Source: Hymenobacter sublimis
GTDB taxonomy: Bacteria; Bacteroidota; Bacteroidia; Cytophagales; Hymenobacteraceae
DNA: 64,000 nucleotides
Assembly: GCF_023101345.1 (NCBI RefSeq)
Contig: NZ_CP095848.1
Location: 2,107,501-2,171,500 of the forward strand
Direction: 5' to 3'
Part shown: piece by piece, positions 58,702-64,000 of the stretch
Position numbering within the stretch: position 1 is the first letter of the stretch
Layout: each line of letters starts with the position of its first letter
Translations under genes and position numbers: made by a program
The notes under the pieces: model-generated
The model's database searches: none
The model's input: only the letters and a program-made list of their open reading frames with translations
What the model was told of the DNA's origin: nothing

Positions 58702-60684
58702 TTGGCTGAACAACCTACCTATACTGACCCTTACGCGCTGGAAAAAGAGCTGCGCAAGGTACAGGCCCTCATGAAGCTCGAGCAGCAGGAGGACCTGGAG
58801 CAATTCAAAATCAAGAGCGCCCAGGCTACCATTGCCGAGCGCCAGAAGCGGGGCCTGACCTGGTACCCCGTCAAAATCACGAGCGAAGACATTGGCTTCG
58901 GCGGCAAGCTCGTTCTGGAGCTGGAACGGCCGGCCGGCGCGGGCGGGCTCCACTTGTTTCAGGTGGGCAAAAACGCGGCGCTGTTTGGCAACATCCCCGG
59001 CCGCTCCGGCTCCGACCGGCCTACCCTCTCGGGGGTTATTACCAGCGTCAAGCGCAACAAAATTCTGCTAGCCACCACCAAAGAAGACTTGCCCGATTGG
59101 GTGGAAGAGGGCAAGCTGGGCGTAGACCTGACCTTTGACGAGGTTAGCTACCGCGAAATGGAGTACGCCCTGGGCAAGGTCATGGGCGCCTTCGACTCGC
59201 GGCTGGCGGAGCTGCGCGACGTGCTGCTGGGCGCCAAACCGGCCCGCTATAAGCCCGAGTCGGAGGCCACGCTGTACTACCCCTCGCCCCTGAACGAAAG
59301 CCAGTTGGCGGCCGTGCGCCACGTGCTGGCGGCCCAGGATGTGGCCATTATTCACGGCCCGCCCGGCACCGGCAAAACCACCACCTTGGTGCAGGCCATT
59401 CTGGAAACCATCCGGCGGGAGCGGCGGGTGCTGGTGTGCGCCCCGAGCAACACGGCGGTGGATTTGCTTACCGAAAAGCTGGCCGAGCGCGGCGTCAACG
59501 TGATTCGCATGGGCAACCCCTCGCGCGTTTCGGATCTGCTGCTTCAGCACACACTCGACGCGCAGATTATGAACCACAAGAGCTACGCCGAGCTGCGCAG
59601 CATGCGCCAAACCGCCGAGCAGTACCGCGAGGAGGCAGGCAAGTTCAAGCGCCACTTCGGCTGGGAGGAGCGGGAGCAGCGTCGGCTACTCAAGCAACAG
59701 GCCCACGACTTGCTGCAGGAGTCGGATCAGTTGGAGCGTTACATCACGGAGGACCTGCTGGAGCAGGTGCAGGTAATTACGTGCACCTTGGTGGGAGCTA
59801 GCAACCGCGCTATTCGCCACCTCACCTACGAAACCGTGTTCATTGATGAGGCCGCCCAGGCCCTGGAGCCGGGCTGCTGGATTCCGATTACCAAGGCTAA
59901 CCGCGTAGTGCTGGCCGGCGACCATCAGCAGCTGCCGCCCACCGTGAAAAGCGAGAAAGCGGCGGCCCAGGGCCTGCGCGAGACGTTGTTCGAGAAGTGC
60001 ATCCGACGCCAGCCCGACACGGCCCGCATGCTGGAGGTGCAGTACCGCATGCACGAGCAGATCATGGAGTTCAGCTCGGAGCAGTTCTACGAAGGCCGGC
60101 TGAAAGCCGCGCCCAGCGTGGCTCACGCCGACCTGCCCGATTACGACCTGCGCTTCGCCCCCGACATGGCCGTGGAGTTTCTCGATACGGCCGGCTTTGG
60201 CTTTCAGGAGCTGACCATTGAGGAAAGCCGCTCCACGGCCAACCCCGAGGAAGCCGACCTGCTCCTGAAGCGCCTAGCCCAGTTGCTGGAACCCTACGAT
60301 GCCGCCGACCACACCGAGGACCTGCTCACCATTGGGGTCATTGCTCCCTACCGCGCCCAAATCAACTACCTCAAGGATGCCGTAGAAGACAACGACGAGC
60401 TGGCCGGCTTGCTGGAGCACCGCATGCTCAGCATCGGCACCGTGGATGCCTTCCAGGGCCAGGAGCGCGACATCATTGCCATTAGCCTCACCCGCTCCAA
60501 CCCTCAGGGAGAAATCGGTTTTCTAAGTGACATTCGCCGCATGAACGTGGGCATGACCCGGGCCCGCCGCAAGCTCTTACTCGTCGGCGACTCCAGCACC
60601 CTGGGCTCCCACCCCTTCTACAAAGCCTTCCTCGACTACGTGGAAAGCATCGGGGCCTACCGTACGGCCTGGGAGCTGCAATAA
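58702..60684 (+). CDS. SF1 superfamily helicase, UPF1/IGHMBP2-like
   Basis: ATP-dependent nucleic-acid helicase of about 660 residues. An N-terminal beta-barrel-like region (about 50-180) precedes the two RecA domains. Motifs are clear: Walker A GPPGTGKTT, motif Ia VCAPSNTAVDLL, Walker B FIDEAAQALEP, motif III LAGDHQQLPPTV, motif IV-V TVDAFQGQERDIIAISLTRS and motif VI NVGMTRARRKLLLVGD. A coiled insertion (about 345-395) sits between Ia and II. I place the start at TTG 58702 (first residues AEQPTYTDPYALEKELRK); an in-frame ATG at 58567 would add 45 residues unlike the family, and ATG 58771 would cut the first helix. Role unassigned; relatives act in DNA/RNA metabolism. Confidence 0.85.
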   Translation: MAEQPTYTDPYALEKELRKVQALMKLEQQEDLEQFKIKSAQATIAERQKRGLTWYPVKITSEDIGFGGKLVLELERPAGAGGLHLFQVGKNAALFGNIPGRSGSDRPTLSGVITSVKRNKILLATTKEDLPDWVEEGKLGVDLTFDEVSYREMEYALGKVMGAFDSRLAELRDVLLGAKPARYKPESEATLYYPSPLNESQLAAVRHVLAAQDVAIIHGPPGTGKTTTLVQAILETIRRERRVLVCAPSNTAVDLLTEKLAERGVNVIRMGNPSRVSDLLLQHTLDAQIMNHKSYAELRSMRQTAEQYREEAGKFKRHFGWEEREQRRLLKQQAHDLLQESDQLERYITEDLLEQVQVITCTLVGASNRAIRHLTYETVFIDEAAQALEPGCWIPITKANRVVLAGDHQQLPPTVKSEKAAAQGLRETLFEKCIRRQPDTARMLEVQYRMHEQIMEFSSEQFYEGRLKAAPSVAHADLPDYDLRFAPDMAVEFLDTAGFGFQELTIEESRSTANPEEADLLLKRLAQLLEPYDAADHTEDLLTIGVIAPYRAQINYLKDAVEDNDELAGLLEHRMLSIGTVDAFQGQERDIIAISLTRSNPQGEIGFLSDIRRMNVGMTRARRKLLLVGDSSTLGSHPFYKAFLDYVESIGAYRTAWELQ

Positions 60685-60687
60685 GCG

Positions 60688-60860
60688 GGAACTAGTGAGA
60701 TGGTGAAATGGTGAGTTTGGCGTTCTAGCGGCGCGTATGGCGTGCAAGTGCCCCGCTGGGACTTTGGCTTGGCGGAGGGGGTAGTCCAGCTACTACTACA
60801 TCGCCCCGCCAGAACGCTTGCGCCGGCCGAACAGCAAACTCACCATCTCACTAGTTCACC
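60688..60860. repeat. Long inverted repeat after the helicase gene
   Basis: Arms at about 60688-60718 (GGAACTAGTGAGATGGTGA...GGTGAGTTT) and 60837-60860 (AAACTCACCATCTCACTAG...) pair, with a short internal duplication in the left arm. It is different from the other hairpin families in the window. Confidence 0.7.
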
Positions 60861-60900
60861 ACTTCCTCCGTATTTATCCCGTCCTGTCGTACTAACACGG

Positions 60901-60934
60901 AAAAGCCTCTTCGCCATGAACGGGGCTTTTTTTT
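60901..60934 (+). terminator. Intrinsic terminator upstream of the isoaspartyl peptidase gene
   Basis: Stem AAAAGCC / GGCTTTT followed by eight T residues in all, loop about 16 bases. It probably ends the helicase transcript and lies only 36 bases before the next start codon. Confidence 0.8.
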
Positions 60935-60970
60935 GCGCGTACCACGGCTACCATCCTGTTCCATTCTTCT

Positions 60971-61891
60971 ATGAAAACCTACACTATTGTCCTGCACGGC
61001 GGCGCCGTGACCATGGACCCCGCCCAGATGACGCCGGAACTGGAAGCGGCCATCCGCCAAGGACTTCAAGAGGCGCTGCAGGCTGGCTGGGAAATCCTGC
61101 ACCGGGGCGGCTCGGCCCTCGATGCGGTTGAGGCGGCCGTATGCAGCCTGGAAAACAACAAGCACTTCAATGCGGGCCGGGGCAGCAGCCTCAACAAGCA
61201 GGGTGAGGTAGAAATGGATGCCTCCATCATGGACGGACGCACGCTGAGAGCTGGGGCCGTGAATAGCGTCCGGTACGTGAAAAACCCCGTTAGCCTAGCC
61301 CGCACCGTAATGGAGCGGTGCCAGCACGTGCATATCTCCGACGAAGGCGCCCTGGAATTTGCCCTGCAGCACGGCTTGACCATGGAAGCCGTACACTACT
61401 TTCAGACGGAAAAAGCCCGCCAGGAGTGGCTGGAAATCATTCAGGACGAGGAAAAGCAGCCCCAGGGCCATGATACCGTGGGGGCCGTGGCCCTGGACCA
61501 GGAGGGCAACCTGGCCGTGGCCACCAGCACGGGCGGCATCGAGGGCCAGCTTAAGGGCCGCGTCGGCGACAGTCCCATCATCGGGGGTGGCTCTTACGCC
61601 GCCAATGAGGCCTGCGCCGTCTCGTGCACCGGTGATGGTGAAATAATTTTGCGCGGTGCCCTGGCCCATGAAGTCTACGCCTTGGTCAAATACAAAGGCC
61701 TTTCGGCCCCCGAGGCCTGCCGGGAAGCCGTCCAGCTGCGCGAGGAGGACCTAAAGGGTGATAAAGGCTTCATTGCCATTGATAAAGATGGCCAGATAGC
61801 CATTGAAAGCAACACCAATATCATGCGGTGCGCCTACCGCATTGGCGAGCAGGAACCCTTCGTGGCCGTGTGGCGCGAGGAGCTTTCCTGA
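60971..61891 (+). CDS. Isoaspartyl peptidase / L-asparaginase (plant type, Ntn hydrolase)
   Basis: Self-cleaving hydrolase of 306 residues that degrades beta-aspartyl dipeptides and asparagine. The N-terminal half has VLHGGAVTMDP, GGSALDAVEAAVCSLENN and FNAGRGSSLNKQGEVEMDAS. The autocleavage and catalytic Thr169 is in GHDTVGAVALD, followed by STGGIEGQLKGRVGDSPIIG (substrate loop). Fold and lengths of both halves match the family, so it should mature to alpha and beta chains. No signal peptide, hence cytoplasmic. The terminator just upstream leaves little room for a promoter. Confidence 0.95.
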   Translation: MKTYTIVLHGGAVTMDPAQMTPELEAAIRQGLQEALQAGWEILHRGGSALDAVEAAVCSLENNKHFNAGRGSSLNKQGEVEMDASIMDGRTLRAGAVNSVRYVKNPVSLARTVMERCQHVHISDEGALEFALQHGLTMEAVHYFQTEKARQEWLEIIQDEEKQPQGHDTVGAVALDQEGNLAVATSTGGIEGQLKGRVGDSPIIGGGSYAANEACAVSCTGDGEIILRGALAHEVYALVKYKGLSAPEACREAVQLREEDLKGDKGFIAIDKDGQIAIESNTNIMRCAYRIGEQEPFVAVWREELS

Positions 61892-62203
61892 TGCCGTAGC
61901 TTCCATCGTATACTAGCTCACACCAGATTTGAGCCCGGCCCTGGAAGGACTGATAAGTGCAAGATCCGTTTTGGGGTAGGAATGCAGTTAAAAACGCAGC
62001 GTAAGAACTCGTTAGCTTACTACTTTAAGCTCTGAGTTGCCATCGATTTAGTTCATGACAAAATTTTACAAAAGCCATTTCTGCTGCCCAAGCGGCACTA
62101 CCTGCCCAGTCAGCACCGACAAATCCGGGCTATTTCCGTAACTAGCCTAGCGAAACCCAATTCTCCATTTCCAGCCCCGGACGGCCCTCGTCCACCCCGC
62201 AGT
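61892..62203. other. 312-base gap, no recognised element
   Basis: I see no gene, repeat or clear promoter. The middle part (about 62010-62090) is AT-richer than its surroundings and probably holds the FKBP promoter. Confidence 0.6.
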
Positions 62204-62719
62204 ATGGCCCAAATCAGCGAAAACAAAGTCGTTACCATCACCTACGACCTGAGTGTAACCGACGAAAATCAAGAGAAAGTTCTGGTCGAATCGGCCGAGG
62301 AAGACGCGCCGATGGTATTTCTGTTCGGCCAAAGCGGCCTTCCCGAAGAGTTTGAGCGCCAACTCGAAGGCAAGCAGTCCGGCGAGACGTTCACCTTTTC
62401 GCTCACGCCCGAGCAGGCTTACGGCGACTACGACCAGCAGGCCGTGGTAGAAATCCCGAAAAACGTATTTGAAATTGACGGGCAGATTGACGAGGAAATG
62501 CTGCAAGTAGGCAACTTCCTACCCATGGCCGACAACCAGGGCCACCACATGCAAGGCAAAGTGGTAGAAATCGGCACGGACGCCGTGAAGATGGACTTCA
62601 ACCACCCGCTAGCCGGCATGGTCATGCACTTTGACGGTAAAGTAGCCGGCGTACGGGATGCCACCCGCGAAGAACTCGACCACGGCCACGTCCACGGCGA
62701 AGGCGGCCACCACCACTAG
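62204..62719 (+). CDS. FKBP-type peptidyl-prolyl isomerase, SlyD-like
   Basis: Prolyl isomerase/chaperone of 171 residues. It has an FKBP core with an inserted IF (chaperone) domain: VVTITYDLSVTDENQEKV, FLFGQSGLPEEFERQLEGKQ, then EAYGDYD-like EQAYGDYDQQAVVEIPKN (seen as EQAYGDYD), the insert, and DFNHPLAGMVMHFDGKV closing the core. The C-terminus is His-rich (HGHVHGEGGHHH), a metal-binding tail as in E. coli SlyD, which delivers nickel. Cytoplasmic, no signal peptide. A good terminator follows. Confidence 0.95.
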   Translation: MAQISENKVVTITYDLSVTDENQEKVLVESAEEDAPMVFLFGQSGLPEEFERQLEGKQSGETFTFSLTPEQAYGDYDQQAVVEIPKNVFEIDGQIDEEMLQVGNFLPMADNQGHHMQGKVVEIGTDAVKMDFNHPLAGMVMHFDGKVAGVRDATREELDHGHVHGEGGHHH

Positions 62720-62742
62720 GCATTACGAACCTTCTGATAGTA

Positions 62743-62768
62743 AAAACGGGGCTGCTTGGCCCCGTTTT
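62743..62768. terminator. Terminator after the SlyD-like gene
   Basis: AAAACGGGG (62743-62751) pairs with CCCCGTTTT (62760-62768) around an 8-base loop; A and T tracts on the two sides allow use on either strand, fitting the convergent gene that follows. Confidence 0.88.
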
Positions 62769-62830
62769 CATTTCTTTCAAGGCCTCTAAAAACAATGTTT
62801 TCCTTCTTATTCCTTAGTAGAACACCGTGT

Positions 62831-63445
62831 CTACTTAGTTAACATTCCCTCCACTGCCGCCCGCAGCTCCGGCCAGAATTCCTGAAAATCTTGCTCATAC
62901 GCGGGCAGCTCCGCTAGAAACGCGGCGGCTCCGGTAGCCAGCACTGCCGCGGCGGGCACCCGGCGCGAAAGGCCCAGCAGGGCTCTTTGGAACCCCGCCG
63001 GCTGCGCGTATCCTGTCAGCCAATCGTGCAGGCGCATGTAGTGGAGCATTTCCTGCAGGCGCTCGGGCAGCTCGTGGCGGCGCTGGTGGAGCAGGGCGTA
63101 CAGGCGCTGAGCGAAGACGGGTAGTGGTTCGGCCGCATCGGGGTGGTAGCGGGCGAAGTCGCGGGCTAGTAGGTGGTCGTAGCCCACGTCGGCCACTACC
63201 CCGGCCCACTTGCCCAGGCCCGCTGCACGCAGGCGGGCCGTGGTGCGGCGCACTACCGGGTGCGAATCGGTAAATGAATCGATGAAGCGGTGTAGCTGTA
63301 TACCCTGCTGCACGGCGGCGGGGTAGGCCAGCAGACCAGCGCGGCCCCGCACGGCTTCGGCGGCAAAGTTGCCTACCACAATATCGGCGTAGTGAGGAGT
63401 GGTGGCGGGGGAACCGGAAAGCAGCAGGTGGGCCAGAAAGTTCAT
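62831..63445 (-). CDS. Acyl carrier protein phosphodiesterase (AcpH-like, DUF479)
   Basis: Hydrolase of 204 residues in the AcpH family, which removes the phosphopantetheine arm from acyl carrier protein. The start at 63445 gives MNFLAHLLLSG, the family N-terminus. Metal-binding and conserved blocks follow: DIVVGNFAAEAVRG, GIQLHRFIDSFTDSHPVVRR (visible as LHRFIDSFTDSHP), VVADVGYDHLLARDF and LHDWLTGYA. Length matches the family. It is convergent with the SlyD-like gene and divergent from the pyridoxamine-oxidase-fold gene, 95 bases away. Confidence 0.93.
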   Translation of the reverse strand: MNFLAHLLLSGSPATTPHYADIVVGNFAAEAVRGRAGLLAYPAAVQQGIQLHRFIDSFTDSHPVVRRTTARLRAAGLGKWAGVVADVGYDHLLARDFARYHPDAAEPLPVFAQRLYALLHQRRHELPERLQEMLHYMRLHDWLTGYAQPAGFQRALLGLSRRVPAAAVLATGAAAFLAELPAYEQDFQEFWPELRAAVEGMLTK

Positions 63446-63540
63446 GGGCGCTTGTACGGGCAGCAACGACGGTCAACTGAACCTTCGGGCCAGCCGGCCG
63501 TATTTCCTGAACCATCCTATTACACCAAAACCCGAAGATA

Positions 63541-64000
63541 ATGGCTGAGCATGTTGCCCAAAGTCACGATGTGACCAAGCTGATCGAAAGAATCGAGGAT
63601 ATCAAAATTGCCATGCTGACCACGGCCGATGCCGAAGGCGGCCTGCATAGTCGTCCGATGTATACCCACAAGCCGGAAGCCAATGGCACGCTGTGGTTTT
63701 TCACGGAAAAAGATTCGGCCAAGATTTACGAGGTGCGCAAAGACCAGCACGTTAACCTAGGCTACTCCAAGCCTGATGACAACCTGTACGTGTCGATTTC
63801 CGGCACGGCCTCGGTGCTGACTGACCAGGCTAAAATCAAGGAGCTGTGGAGCGAAGGCCTGCGCGCCTGGTTCCCGAAAGGCCCCGAGGACCCCAACATT
63901 GCCCTGCTGAAAATCACTATTGACCGGGGCGAGTATTGGGATCAGCCCAGCAGCGTGCTGGTGCGTGCCTTTGGCTACGTGAAAGCCGTGGCCACCGGCG
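63541..64000 (+). CDS. Pyridoxamine 5'-phosphate oxidase-fold protein (general stress protein 26 type), 3' end cut
   Basis: The window contains the first 153 residues of a split-barrel flavin-binding protein. Visible blocks are IEDIKIAMLTTADAEGGLHS, RPMYTHKPEANGTLWFFT and SAKIYEVRKDQHVNLGYSKP, all typical of the general stress protein 26 / pyridoxamine 5'-phosphate oxidase-related family. Such proteins bind FMN, FAD or F420-like cofactors; the role is mostly unknown. Start ATG 63541 is clear. The reading frame is still open at the window end. Confidence 0.9.
   Translation, partial: MAEHVAQSHDVTKLIERIEDIKIAMLTTADAEGGLHSRPMYTHKPEANGTLWFFTEKDSAKIYEVRKDQHVNLGYSKPDDNLYVSISGTASVLTDQAKIKELWSEGLRAWFPKGPEDPNIALLKITIDRGEYWDQPSSVLVRAFGYVKAVATG

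Noticed and set aside
61892..62203. Possible tRNA or small RNA gene in the gap before the SlyD-like gene
   Set aside because: I could not fold a cloverleaf or find a T-loop consensus, and no terminator-like end lies inside the gap.

Overview
The window reads as a GC-rich Bacteroidota chromosome, most likely Hymenobacter or a close relative in the Cytophagales. The evidence is a SusC/SusD pair, many lipoprotein signals, Bacteroidota-style promoters where any can be seen, and dispersed long hairpin repeats. I see no rRNA, tRNA, CRISPR array, integrase or transposase gene. This placement rests on gene content and sequence style only.

Left flank (1-10106): the 3' part of a DUF5682 (YehM-like) gene; a convergent M1 aminopeptidase lipoprotein; a tightly overlapping four-gene operon pxpB-pxpC-pxpA plus an Nramp-fold transporter (5-oxoproline use); and a secreted amidohydrolase.

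Centre (10415-47201): a glucuronoxylan utilisation locus. Nearly all genes lie on the minus strand. In transcription order they are uxuA, GH67, an SDR, susC, susD, GH43, GH97, GH8, GH43, GH43-CBM6, a double CE1 esterase, a sialate O-acetylesterase-type esterase and GH3; then xylB-xylA; then a sodium/sugar symporter, GH10 xylanase and GH115. A divergent LacI regulator with a transposase-like zinc ribbon at its N-terminus sits at the head of the cluster. A perfect 32-bp palindrome lies between the regulator and uxuA, and a related 34-bp palindrome lies upstream of xylB. An extra GH43 lipoprotein lies beyond the regulator. Together the products could cut and de-esterify xylan, import oligomers through SusCD, remove (methyl)glucuronic acid (GH67/GH115), isomerise and phosphorylate xylose, and pass glucuronate-derived fructuronate through mannonate to KDG. 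Uronate isomerase and the KDG kinase and aldolase are not in the window.

Right flank (47509-64000): a variant peptide deformylase, an Imm51-like small protein, a DUF5117-type zinc metalloprotease, a VWA protein of the YehP type, two aldo/keto reductases, a YgjP-type protease, DUF1810, an AraC regulator, an NmrA-like oxidoreductase, a UPF1-like helicase, an isoaspartyl peptidase, a SlyD-like FKBP, an ACP phosphodiesterase and a pyridoxamine-oxidase-fold protein cut by the window end.

Points most worth a second look: the zinc-ribbon/LacI fusion and its palindromes; the Nramp-type transporter that lacks metal-site motifs beside pxpBCA; the separation of the DUF5682 and VWA genes by about 50 kb containing the xylan locus; and at least three families of intergenic hairpin repeats.
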